This document shows, one piece after another, positions 17,108 to 24,783 of a stretch of 64,000 bases of DNA. A program made the translations under genes and the position numbers. Each line of letters starts with the position of its first letter. Position 1 is the first letter of the stretch. This stretch comes from CAYVQZ01 sp964453435 (lineage in GTDB: Bacteria; Abyssobacteria; SURF-5), in NCBI GenBank assembly GCA_964453435.1, contig CAYVQZ010000012.1, forward strand, positions 1-64,000, in the 5' to 3' direction. The notes under the pieces were generated by a model, which did not search any database, was not told where the DNA came from, and saw only the letters and a program-made list of their open reading frames with translations.

Positions 17108-17758
17108 TCAATCGTGCATTGGTTCCGTTCGAAACCGCCCCGCTCTCAGCTCCCGAACAAGGTCATCTTCGGTCGCAATTTCGCCGGTAAAAATGGTGTA
17201 GTGTTTGCCGACGTCCGCAACGGTGTGGGCGTCGCTTCCCGCCAGACAGGGAAGCCCTGATCGAGCCCCGACATCGAACGCCAGGCGTGTCTCCTGCTCT
17301 GTTACTTTGCAATTGTAGGCCTCGATACCATCCACCGCTTGGAAGACAGGGCGGGCGGCAGCTCGTTCCGGACTGAGCGAGAGGTCGGAAAAGCCGAACA
17401 AGAGAAAACCGCGAAAAGGATGCGCGGCCACGGTATAGCCGCCGACTTCGTTCACACGCAGTCGCAGTTCGCGTGCGCTTATCACATCGTTCATTTCCTC
17501 GTAAAAACCAAACACAAGGACGTCGCCGTCCTTCGTGGTCACTTCCATTGCGTTCAGAATGAGGAACGAAAATTTCTCCCGAAGTTTGAGAATTTCATCT
17601 TGCTCCCACGCCTTGTTGTGTTCGGTGACGCAGATGCCATCGAGGCCCACGTGTTTAGCGGCCTCAATAAGCTGTTCAACACTCATATTGCTGCACGCGG
17701 ACATGGGGAACGTATGTGAATGGAGGTCGATTTTCAAGTCACGGCTCCGGATGAACAC
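17108..17758 (-). CDS. PHP domain metal-dependent phosphoesterase
   Basis: 216 aa. Metal ligands of the PHP fold are visible: DLHSHT at residues ~11-16, VTEHN, AAHPFRG and GSDAHT. This is the short stand-alone form, usually hydrolysing small phosphate esters or nucleotides; the substrate cannot be assigned. The start is taken as the GTG at 17758, immediately after the upstream TAA stop, because the HSH motif is close to the N-terminus and no later start keeps it. Translation is probably coupled to the preceding DUF2889 gene. Confidence 0.88.
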   Translation of the reverse strand: MFIRSRDLKIDLHSHTFPMSACSNMSVEQLIEAAKHVGLDGICVTEHNKAWEQDEILKLREKFSFLILNAMEVTTKDGDVLVFGFYEEMNDVISARELRLRVNEVGGYTVAAHPFRGFLLFGFSDLSLSPERAAARPVFQAVDGIEAYNCKVTEQETRLAFDVGARSGLPCLAGSDAHTVADVGKHYTIFTGEIATEDDLVRELRAGRFRTEPMHD

Positions 17759-17759
17759 A

Positions 17760-18245
17760 TTATCCGAAAAGACGTTTCATCAGTGGTCCGTCTTCAGCAT
17801 AGGCCATGCAATGGTTGCGCATGCCGGGCAGCATCTCGATTACGCGCCGCCGAACCGCGTCATCATCCGCCGGCAATCCCTCTTCCTCGAGGTCGTCTCT
17901 GGCAAAGCCGGTGGTCGCCGAAATGACCGAATGGCAACACTCGAGCAACAGTGTGGCGTAATGGCGGCAACCCGCGCGTCCGATTTCCTTCTTGACCCTG
18001 TCGGTCAAACCCGGCTCGAGACGCATGCCAACCGCCTTGTGCAGGACTTCGTTCGAGCGAGGGCATTCGGGCGTTGTGTAGCGCAGCATGCGCCCCTCAA
18101 TTTGGATGATTTCGTATTCGGGCAGCGAAAACTCGACATCGAGCTCCATCGAATAGATGTAATCGTCGAGGAATCCATGAGCGACCACTTTGTCCTTCGA
18201 TGGGCGTTCTATACCAACATGCTTCGTCCGTGTGAACATCAGCAT
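17760..18245 (-). CDS. DUF2889 family protein (paralogue 2)
   Basis: 161 aa with a clear ribosome site (TAGGAGAA). It matches the DUF2889 pattern: an N-terminal RTKHVGIE strand, LDDYIYSMELDVEF, a central C-x(n)-LHKAVGMRLEPGLT segment, then GCRHYATLLLECCHSV. It is a clear paralogue of the gene just upstream, with the same length and motif order (NHCMAYAEDGPLMKR against NSCIAFDENGPLLRG). DUF2889 genes tend to occur near acyl-CoA catabolic genes, and function is unknown. The stop is followed directly by the PHP start. Confidence 0.85.
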   Translation of the reverse strand: MLMFTRTKHVGIERPSKDKVVAHGFLDDYIYSMELDVEFSLPEYEIIQIEGRMLRYTTPECPRSNEVLHKAVGMRLEPGLTDRVKKEIGRAGCRHYATLLLECCHSVISATTGFARDDLEEEGLPADDDAVRRRVIEMLPGMRNHCMAYAEDGPLMKRLFG

Positions 18246-18266
18246 AGACGTTCTCCTATTTTAATG

Positions 18267-18752
18267 TTACAACCGTCCTCTGAGCAGCGGCCCGTTTTCG
18301 TCAAAGGCAATGCAACTGTTCAGCAGACGCGGATTCATCTTGACCATTTGCGCCAAGCCTTCGGTGCGTTGTTCCTCGTCCAGTTTGTCCGCCATGGCCA
18401 TCTGCTGAGCCGTAAAGGACAGGATCACGGCGTCACAAGCCTCGAAGACCAGATTGGCCAGCAGGGAACAGCCCCGGGGCCCGCCAATCAGGCTGTCAAT
18501 CATTTTTGTGAGACCCGAACCCACCCGTAACCCGACCGCTTTCTCCAAAAGCGGAAGAGCATTTTTACAATCCTCATCAGAGCATCGCAGGATGCTTCCG
18601 CGCGCGGCTGTTATTTCCAGGTCGGGTATCGTGACGTCGATCTCGACTTCCGCGGCGCAGTAGGCGTCTTCAAGTCGATTGAGGACACGAAGCTTGTCGT
18701 CACCAAGCCGTAACACGCCGACGTGCTTATTCCGTGTGTAGGAAAGAACCAT
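18267..18752 (-). CDS. DUF2889 family protein (paralogue 1)
   Basis: 161 aa, first gene of the run. It shares RNKHVGVLRL, LEDAYCAAEVEIDV, LEKAVGLRVGSGLT and GCSLLANLVFEACDAV with its neighbour, and both keep a conserved Cys before the GL motif and a Cys near the C-terminus (NSCIAFDENGPLL). The two differ throughout, so the duplication is not recent and they may form a heteromer (inference). A promoter lies about 110 bases upstream. The ribosome site lies within an AAGGAG-GT-CTCCTT palindrome. Confidence 0.85.
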   Translation of the reverse strand: MVLSYTRNKHVGVLRLGDDKLRVLNRLEDAYCAAEVEIDVTIPDLEITAARGSILRCSDEDCKNALPLLEKAVGLRVGSGLTKMIDSLIGGPRGCSLLANLVFEACDAVILSFTAQQMAMADKLDEEQRTEGLAQMVKMNPRLLNSCIAFDENGPLLRGRL

Positions 18753-18864
18753 AGTAAGGAGGTCTCCTTCGTGATGCCGCCGAACAGAACGTATTCGTCA
18801 GTCATTTTTTGCGGGGATTCCAGCGAAGAGCGGGCATAGGTACGAGATCGGTTTTACCAAACAA

Positions 18865-18893
18865 ACTATACTCCACACGAAGGTGGATGTCAA
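18865..18893 (-). promoter_or_regulatory. Promoter of the DUF2889-PHP-DUF169-coaE run
   Basis: Minus strand TTGACA (18893-18888), 17-base spacer, TATAGT (18870-18865). No other promoter of this quality was seen before coaE. Confidence 0.75.
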
Positions 18894-18916
18894 CAAGGGA
18901 AAGGTCAAAGAGAGGA

Positions 18917-18940
18917 AAGGCGAGGCATGCGCCTCGCCTT
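18917..18940 (-). terminator. Hairpin terminator after the acyl-CoA dehydrogenase gene
   Basis: AAGGCGAGGC (18917-18926) and GCCTCGCCTT (18931-18940) form a perfect 10-base stem around ATGC. On the minus strand a modest T/C-rich tail follows. It separates the dehydrogenase gene (ending at 19044) from the DUF2889 promoter. Confidence 0.6.
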
Positions 18941-19043
18941 CTCGTCAGACTTCGCCGGCAGTGGTGGGCCTGTTACGGGCTCCGATACAGGAGTTATGTG
19001 TGGGTGGTTCTTCCTCGCAACCTTCCTCGCTCTCTCCCCCGTA

Positions 19044-20198
19044 TTATCCTTTCCCTAAGCTACGGGCGATGATGAGCCGCATTACCTCTGAAGTGCCGGC
19101 GAAAATTGTCTGAATACGCCCATCGATCCAAAACTTCGAGATCGGATACTCCTCGCAGTAGCCGTAGCCGCCATGCAGTTGAAGGCAGCGGTCGGCAACC
19201 CGATTAGCCATCTCACAAACCCAGAGCTTTGCCATGCAGGTTTCCGTTACAACGTTTTCGCCCGCGATGTGGTCCATGATCAGCCGGTCCATGAAAGCGC
19301 GACCGACCGATACCTCGCTGGCGAGGTCGGCAAGCAGGAACTGTGTGTTCTGGAAATGGAATATGGGCCTGCCGAATTGCTCTCTCTCTTTCGTGTATTG
19401 GATAGTCAGTTCGAGGCATTTCTCCGCCGCCGCCTGTCCTCCGATAGCGCAAACGAGTCGTTCCGGCTGAAGCTTCTGCATCATCATGAAGAAGCCCGAG
19501 CCTTCAGTGCCCAGCAGATTATTTGCAGGCACACGGCAGTCGTCGAAAAAAAGCTCTGCGGTATCCTGTGCTTTCATTCCTATCTTCGGAATTTTTTTCC
19601 CGCGCTCGAATCCCGGTGTATCGCGTTCCACCACGATCAGACTGATGCCCGCATAGGGAGGGTCAGTCTTCGAGTCGGTCTTCGCCGCCACAATCACGAG
19701 GTCGGCAAGCAGGCCGTTCGAAATGAACGTTTTCTGGCCGTTCAGGACATAGTCGTCGCCATCCCTGACTGCGGTTGTCTTGATGGCTTGCACGTCCGAA
19801 CCCGCGTTCGGCTCGGTCATCGCGAGAGCGCTGATTTTCCCGCCGCTGACGCATCCCGGAAGCCATCGCTCCTTTTGTTCGTCGTTTGCGAAGGACCCGA
19901 GGTATTGCACAACGATATCATTGTGCAGCGGGAGCGCGAATCCGGATGCGCCCGCCTTGGTGAGTTCCTCGATCATTACGACCGAATAGAGGAAATCGGC
20001 TTCGATGCCGCCGTATTTCTCCTCCACCCAGGGACAGAGAAAACCGTTTTCTCCCGCCTTGAGCCACAGCTCGCGGGAGACCATTCCGTCCTTTTCCCAT
20101 TGCTCGTGATACGGCGCAATTTCCTTTTCGATGAATTTCCGAAACGTATCACGGAGCATTTCATGCTCCTCGGTAACAGGGAGTCTGCTCTTCAACAT
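19044..20198 (-). CDS. Acyl-CoA dehydrogenase
   Basis: 384 aa, standard length. An FAD enzyme that introduces an alpha-beta double bond in acyl-CoA. It shows the family signatures ALAMTEPNAGSDV and QLHGGYGYCEEYP, and the catalytic glutamate lies in IFAGTSEVMR near the C-terminus. The start has GGAGGAAG upstream. It follows the MaoC hydratase gene by 34 bases in the same operon, so dehydrogenation and hydration of the same acyl chain is likely. Chain length or aromatic preference cannot be read from sequence. Confidence 0.94.
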   Translation of the reverse strand: MLKSRLPVTEEHEMLRDTFRKFIEKEIAPYHEQWEKDGMVSRELWLKAGENGFLCPWVEEKYGGIEADFLYSVVMIEELTKAGASGFALPLHNDIVVQYLGSFANDEQKERWLPGCVSGGKISALAMTEPNAGSDVQAIKTTAVRDGDDYVLNGQKTFISNGLLADLVIVAAKTDSKTDPPYAGISLIVVERDTPGFERGKKIPKIGMKAQDTAELFFDDCRVPANNLLGTEGSGFFMMMQKLQPERLVCAIGGQAAAEKCLELTIQYTKEREQFGRPIFHFQNTQFLLADLASEVSVGRAFMDRLIMDHIAGENVVTETCMAKLWVCEMANRVADRCLQLHGGYGYCEEYPISKFWIDGRIQTIFAGTSEVMRLIIARSLGKG

Positions 20199-20232
20199 TA
20201 ATACTTCCTCCAGTCCTGAAAGGCGATTCCCA

Positions 20233-21090
20233 TCAGACGTTCAAGGCAACGGCCGCGTTCGTTATGACATCGAGTCCGCGTTCCGCGGTCTTTGCCTTGA
20301 GGATAACCGTATCGCCCTCTTTCCACATTTCGGTAACGATGGTCTCTCCGGGAAAGACGTGGCTGGCGAATCGGACTTTAATACTCTTGAATTTTGACGG
20401 GTCGTTGTCGCAATATTCTTTCAGCACGGCGCGTCCAACGAAGCCGAACGAGCAAAGGCCATGGAGAATCGGCTTCTCGAAACCTCCCATTGCAGCAAAA
20501 TTCGGGTCTGCATGAAGCGGGTTGCGATCTCCGCAAAGGCGATAAATGAGCGCCTGTTGCGGGAGAGTTTTTTCTTCGACGACCTTGTCGGGAGCGCGGT
20601 CTGGCGGCTGATTTCCGGGTTTCGGGCCGCTCTCTCCACCGAAACCACCCTCGCCTCTGAGAAATACCGAAAACGTATTGAAGAAAATCTCGTCGCCATT
20701 TTCGTCTGTCGTCACCGCATCCAGCAACACGAGCGCGCCCTTGCCTTTGTCGTAAATCGCCGATATCACCGGTTGTGTCGTAAGCGTGCCGCTGGTCGGG
20801 ATGGGATGCTTTTTGATTTCCAGATATTGTTCGCCATGAAGAAGCATCATTGGATTGAATTCCATCCCCGGCGCATTCATCAGACCCACGAGCGAGGGGA
20901 AGGGCGGGACAACACCGAACGTGGGCAATACTTGCAGGTCGTTTTCGTAACAGAACTTCAACTGCTCTTCTGCTGTGGGTGGAACGCCGGCTCCGATCCC
21001 AAGCGCATATAACATGACGTCTCTGTCTGTGTACTCATAGGGAAGCGCGCCCAGCTTGGCGCCTACGGCTTTTTTGGGGTCAACAGGCAT
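20233..21090 (-). CDS. MaoC-type enoyl-CoA hydratase (double hot-dog)
   Basis: 285 aa. Two hot-dog domains as in eukaryotic peroxisomal hydratase 2. The N-terminal half is degenerate, and the C-terminal half carries the active-site signature YRLCGDRNPLHADPNFA followed by KPILHGLCSFG. It hydrates trans-2-enoyl-CoA to the 3R alcohol. A strong ribosome site (GAAGGAGAGG) precedes the ATG. It is first in an operon with acyl-CoA dehydrogenase and has its own -10 and inverted repeat upstream. Confidence 0.93.
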   Translation of the reverse strand: MPVDPKKAVGAKLGALPYEYTDRDVMLYALGIGAGVPPTAEEQLKFCYENDLQVLPTFGVVPPFPSLVGLMNAPGMEFNPMMLLHGEQYLEIKKHPIPTSGTLTTQPVISAIYDKGKGALVLLDAVTTDENGDEIFFNTFSVFLRGEGGFGGESGPKPGNQPPDRAPDKVVEEKTLPQQALIYRLCGDRNPLHADPNFAAMGGFEKPILHGLCSFGFVGRAVLKEYCDNDPSKFKSIKVRFASHVFPGETIVTEMWKEGDTVILKAKTAERGLDVITNAAVALNV

Positions 21091-21153
21091 GGTTCCTCTC
21101 CTTCTCGGTTTTCAAAATCCGTTTCCATTGTTGCGTTGGGTTCATTTTTTCAT

Positions 21154-21181
21154 ATGCTTCCTGCAAGCGGGAAGCATTATA
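21154..21181 (-). promoter_or_regulatory. -10 box and adjoining inverted repeat upstream of the MaoC gene
   Basis: A perfect TATAAT reads on the minus strand at 21181-21176, with a poor -35. Directly downstream, ATGCTTCC (21154-21161) and GGAAGCAT (21170-21177) form an 8-base inverted repeat overlapping the -10 edge. This looks like an operator, perhaps for a TetR regulator, or an RNA hairpin in the leader. Confidence 0.55.
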
Positions 21182-21225
21182 TACCATGAAAGTTTTTGAG
21201 AAAAGCAGTGAAACGGAGCTCTCGT

Positions 21226-21897
21226 TCAGCCCGGTTTCAGACCACGCAAACAAAAGCGGATGATCGCCTTCTCTATTTCTTCCGGTTTCTCGGGTGGCTG
21301 TGGTGACAAAAGCCAGCGCCCCATGACCACGGCAACACCCATGATTACTGTTGCCAGCACCGCCGGTTCCGTCTCGCTCAGCTTTCCCGATTCGATTCCT
21401 TCCCGAAGGATACTGTAAAGTTCGGCCCCAATCCCGGAGTGGAGCTTCATCGTGTATTCGGCGTCCACCGGTGGCCCTTCAATCAGGATTAATCGTGCAA
21501 GGCCGGCATTCTCGCGAAAATACTCAAAGCTCACTCTTAGGGCCGCGACCACCTGCTGTTCGACCGACATGGACGGCTTCCGCGCTTCGAGCCATTTGGC
21601 GTGCATTTCCCTGTTTGCGCGCCGGACGAGCGCATCGAATATTTCTCGCTTGTCGCGGAAATGGACATAGAACGTTCCCGCCCCCAAGTCGGCCCGAGCC
21701 GAAATCTCGCGGGTAGTTGTGCTGTCATATCCTTTTTCAAGAAATATTTGTTGCGCCGCATCGATCAGTCGGTTGCGTGTTTCGCGGCTCCTTCTTTGGG
21801 ACCGATTCTCTGCGGGCCGGAAATTTTTTTTCACGGTTTGCGCGCTTTGTTTATTGCATTCGAGCGGGCATTGAGTCGACGAGGAGATTCTTGACAA
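21226..21897 (-). CDS. TetR/AcrR family transcriptional regulator
   Basis: Up to 223 aa. The helix-turn-helix (RNRLIDAAQQIFLEKGYDSTTTREISARADLGAGTFYVHFRDKREIF in outline) spans about residues 40-87, and the rest is the ligand domain. The start is uncertain: a TTG at 21897 or a GTG at 21834 are possible and neither has a good ribosome site. It is divergent from the DUF35-thiolase pair and upstream of MaoC-dehydrogenase, and could control both. Confidence 0.87.
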   Translation of the reverse strand: MSRISSSTQCPLECNKQSAQTVKKNFRPAENRSQRRSRETRNRLIDAAQQIFLEKGYDSTTTREISARADLGAGTFYVHFRDKREIFDALVRRANREMHAKWLEARKPSMSVEQQVVAALRVSFEYFRENAGLARLILIEGPPVDAEYTMKLHSGIGAELYSILREGIESGKLSETEPAVLATVIMGVAVVMGRWLLSPQPPEKPEEIEKAIIRFCLRGLKPG

Positions 21898-21921
21898 TTA
21901 TTCAGTGCTGAGATATGCTCA
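21891..21921 (+). promoter_or_regulatory. Promoter and possible operator of the DUF35-thiolase pair
   Basis: TTGACA (21891-21896), 17-base spacer, TATGCT (21914-21919). The palindrome TGAG-ATATG-CTCA (21909-21921) covers the -10 and is a fair candidate site for the divergent TetR protein. Confidence 0.6.
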
Positions 21922-22015
21922 ATTATACGGTCCTGACCGCTTCGTGTCAAGGCAAGAAAAATCGCTCCGGAAAAATGCAACAAAGAAGGAACGCGGCGGA
22001 AAGAAGGAGAAAGAA

Positions 22016-22456
22016 ATGACCGAATCGTACGGAATCGAGAGGGAATTTCTTCGGGGCGCGCTGACAAAACCGCTCTCGCCGGAAAGCAGGCTCGTCGCCT
22101 CGAAGTGCAAGAAATGCGGAAAACTGCATTTCCCCCCGCAACGGTTGTGCTCGGAGTGTTACAGTTGGGAGGAGATGGAAGAGGTTGCTTTGAGTCGGCG
22201 CGGCACAATATTTTCCTGGACTGTTTCCTATATGATGGGCAAACATCCGATCGGATACGTGGATTTGCCCGAAGGCATTCGGGTCTTCACGATGTTTGCC
22301 GATTTGGGTGAGAATCCGACGCAGGCGCTGGATATCGGAAAGGAAGTCGAACTCGTGGTGGCTCCAATGCGCGAAATGGAGTTCGGCATGGAAATCGGGT
22401 CGACGGAGTTTATCGGATATAAGTTCAGGCCGGTACAAGAGGGGGCTGGGAAATGA
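22016..22456 (+). CDS. DUF35 zinc-ribbon/OB-fold protein, thiolase partner
   Basis: 146 aa from the ATG at 22016, preceded by GAAGGAGAAAG. The N-terminal rubredoxin-like zinc ribbon has two C-x2-C pairs (CKKCGKLHFPPQRLCSEC) and the C-terminal half is an OB fold. Such proteins form complexes with SCP2-type thiolases or HMG-CoA synthase, as in archaea and in BbsAB of anaerobic toluene degradation. The stop overlaps the thiolase start (ATGA), so the two are translationally coupled and almost certainly act together. Confidence 0.92.
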   Translation: MTESYGIEREFLRGALTKPLSPESRLVASKCKKCGKLHFPPQRLCSECYSWEEMEEVALSRRGTIFSWTVSYMMGKHPIGYVDLPEGIRVFTMFADLGENPTQALDIGKEVELVVAPMREMEFGMEIGSTEFIGYKFRPVQEGAGK

Positions 22457-23658
22457 GGGAAGTCTGCGTTATCGGAGTGGGAATGACGAAATTCGGGAAG
22501 TATTTGGATAAAGAGCCTCGGTGGCTTGCGGAAGAGGCGGTATATAACGCAGTCACCGATGCGGGCATTAACCACAAAGAAATCGATGTGGCGTATGTCG
22601 GCAATGTCGGCGCAGGCGCTTTTTGCAAGCAGGGTTTCACGATTCTCGGTGAAGTCGTTCTGGCGCCGATCGGGCTGGGCGGCATCCCGATTACGACGGT
22701 GAGCAACGCGTGCGCCAGCGCAAGCTCGGCCTTTCGTGAAGCCGTGCTGGCGGTTGCGAGCGGCTATCACGAAATGGCGCTTGCCCTCGGCGTTGAGAAG
22801 ATGCAGATCGATAAAGCCGAATTGATGATGGATGAGCGAAAGCGTTCGAGAGTAATGGGTATGGGAGGAAACGGGGCTGACGCGGAGCTCGAGGGTCAGT
22901 TTGGCCTCAGTTTCCCCGGGTTTTTCGGAATGGTGGCGAATCGCCATATGAAGCTGCATGGCACAACGGTGGAGCATCTTGCCATGGTGTCGGTCAAGAA
23001 CCGGGCGAACGCATCGAAAAATCCATATGCGCAATTTCAGAAGTCTATAACCTTAAGCGATGTGCTCGAATCGCGAATGGTCGCATATCCTCTCACATTC
23101 CTCATGTGCTGTCCCACGACGGATGGAGCCGCTGCGGCGATTGTGACATCGAAGAAGCGAGCCGAAAAGATATGTAAGAAGCCAGTGAACGTCGCCGCGA
23201 GCGTTCTCAGGACGGCAACATTCGAGCCCAGTGAAAACGACCTCGAATCGATGCGGCCAACGGTTCAAGCGGCACAGGAAGCATACAAACAGGCAAGGGT
23301 CGAACCCAGAGAAATCGATGTGGCCTTGGTTCACGATTGTTTTTCGATATCTGAATTGCTTCATTACGAAGACCTCGGTTTCTGCGAGAAGGGCGATGCG
23401 AAATCGATGATCGAGCGGGGAGAGACGGAGATCGGCGGGCGCAGCCCGGTGAATCCCTGTGGCGGCCTGCTGTCGAAGGGTCATCCCGTGGGCGCGACCG
23501 GAGTGGCGCAGGTCTGCGAGATAACCTGGCAATTGCGGGGCGAGGCTGGGGAGCGACAGGTTGACGGCGCCACAGTCGGCTTAACCCACACACTGGGCGG
23601 CACTTCCCATGCCGAAGGGGTCGCCTGCGGCGTCAATATCCTCGAGCGTGGCTGGTGA
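22453..23658 (+). CDS. SCP2-type thiolase (acetyl-CoA acyltransferase)
   Basis: 401 aa. Thiolase fold with the nucleophilic Cys in SNACASASSAF, His in LSKGHPVGATG and the C-terminal THTLGGTSH segment. The DUF35 partner overlaps it by 4 bases. The likely reaction is thiolytic cleavage of a 3-oxoacyl-CoA at the end of the beta-oxidation-like set in this region; condensation cannot be ruled out. The HDCFSISELLHYEDLGFC segment replaces the usual NEAFA motif, as in other lipid-transfer-protein-type thiolases. Confidence 0.93.
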   Translation: MREVCVIGVGMTKFGKYLDKEPRWLAEEAVYNAVTDAGINHKEIDVAYVGNVGAGAFCKQGFTILGEVVLAPIGLGGIPITTVSNACASASSAFREAVLAVASGYHEMALALGVEKMQIDKAELMMDERKRSRVMGMGGNGADAELEGQFGLSFPGFFGMVANRHMKLHGTTVEHLAMVSVKNRANASKNPYAQFQKSITLSDVLESRMVAYPLTFLMCCPTTDGAAAAIVTSKKRAEKICKKPVNVAASVLRTATFEPSENDLESMRPTVQAAQEAYKQARVEPREIDVALVHDCFSISELLHYEDLGFCEKGDAKSMIERGETEIGGRSPVNPCGGLLSKGHPVGATGVAQVCEITWQLRGEAGERQVDGATVGLTHTLGGTSHAEGVACGVNILERGW

Positions 23659-23806
23659 CGCGGGTGAGCTTGTGCGGAATGTGCGCCTCGCGCGCGAGAG
23701 CTTTCCACCGTCGGGAGTATTTGGCCGTAATGCGCTTCCTGCTTTACCGGCAGGAGCAAGATAAGAAGCGGCAGGATGGCCAACGAAGAGAAATCGCGCG
23801 CCGAGC

Positions 23807-24733
23807 CTATTGCAGTCCGAGCAAGCGTGCCGCGTTCCCTCCGAGTATTGCGTCGACCTCCTCATCCGTGAAATTAATGCCTGCCGGAGCGTTGCGCGGC
23901 AGCTCCCTGATAAGCTGAATCCATTCCTTTGTCGATATCACGATTCCAAAGATCGGGTTGTCGGTTCCGAAGAGCACCTTCGAGATACCCGCATAGTCGA
24001 TCAAGTCGCGCAGTTCGCGGCAGAACAGTTCATAGTGGCCGAACGCGAATGCGTCCCACATTGCGAGGTCGCCGTGCAGATTCGGTTGATGCGATGCGAG
24101 CGCAGCCCATGGTCGCCAGTTCATCTGACCCATGTGAGCGGCAATTACCCTGAGGTCTGGAAAGTCGACAGCGAGGTCGGCGAGGAGCATGGGGTCGGAG
24201 TATTTGCACCGGGCGGGTGGCATGAGAGGACCGGTGTGAGTGAGGAGAACGCCGCTGTTCGCCTGAACTATTTCGAGAAGTTTATATGACTCGGGGCTCG
24301 CCGGGTCATAGCCTGAATCGGGATGATACTTGAGCCCTTTCATTCCGTATTCTTCAAAACACCGTTTCAGCATATCCGGAGCATCAGCACGCCTTGGGTC
24401 GACCCCTGCCAACGCCATCACCCGATCGGGATTACTTTGGGCGATTGCGCCGACCGCCTGATTTTGCATCTGAGCGAGCTCCGCGGTCAACAATTCATTG
24501 TCAGCGTTATCAACGGCGCAGATGCAGGTGAAATCGATACCCGCCGAATCCATCGATGCGAGCAGTTTTTCGCCGGTCGGGTCCGCATACGTCTCGGACG
24601 CGTTCCTGGCCAGAGCCTCACGGTCCACGGGTTTTCCCATGATTCGAAGGGCGCGTATCGGATCATCGAGCAAGTGGTCAACCATCTCGTCGGGCAACAT
24701 CGGAATGAGGTGGTAATGCACATCAACTATCAT
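23807..24733 (-). CDS. Amidohydrolase family (ACMSD-like) metal-dependent hydrolase/decarboxylase
   Basis: 308 aa. The metal-binding H-x-H is at residues 6-8 (DVHYHL), with further ligands in LLTHTGP and AAHMGQ and the late Asp in FGTDNP. This family (amidohydrolase 2) contains decarboxylases of aromatic or semialdehyde acids and some hydrolases, so the reaction is open. A GGAGG ribosome site stands before the ATG. It is the last gene of the HEAT-synthetase-synthetase run, 50 bases after the second synthetase. Confidence 0.88.
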   Translation of the reverse strand: MIVDVHYHLIPMLPDEMVDHLLDDPIRALRIMGKPVDREALARNASETYADPTGEKLLASMDSAGIDFTCICAVDNADNELLTAELAQMQNQAVGAIAQSNPDRVMALAGVDPRRADAPDMLKRCFEEYGMKGLKYHPDSGYDPASPESYKLLEIVQANSGVLLTHTGPLMPPARCKYSDPMLLADLAVDFPDLRVIAAHMGQMNWRPWAALASHQPNLHGDLAMWDAFAFGHYELFCRELRDLIDYAGISKVLFGTDNPIFGIVISTKEWIQLIRELPRNAPAGINFTDEEVDAILGGNAARLLGLQ

Positions 24734-24783
24734 TTTAGCCTCCTTGAAGCGTTTTCAGAATTCGATTTGTTATGGCGAATCGT

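Noticed and set aside
19173..20201. 342-codon plus-strand ORF opposite the acyl-CoA dehydrogenase
   Set aside because: It is a mirror of a strongly conserved gene, with no family motifs and no ribosome site.
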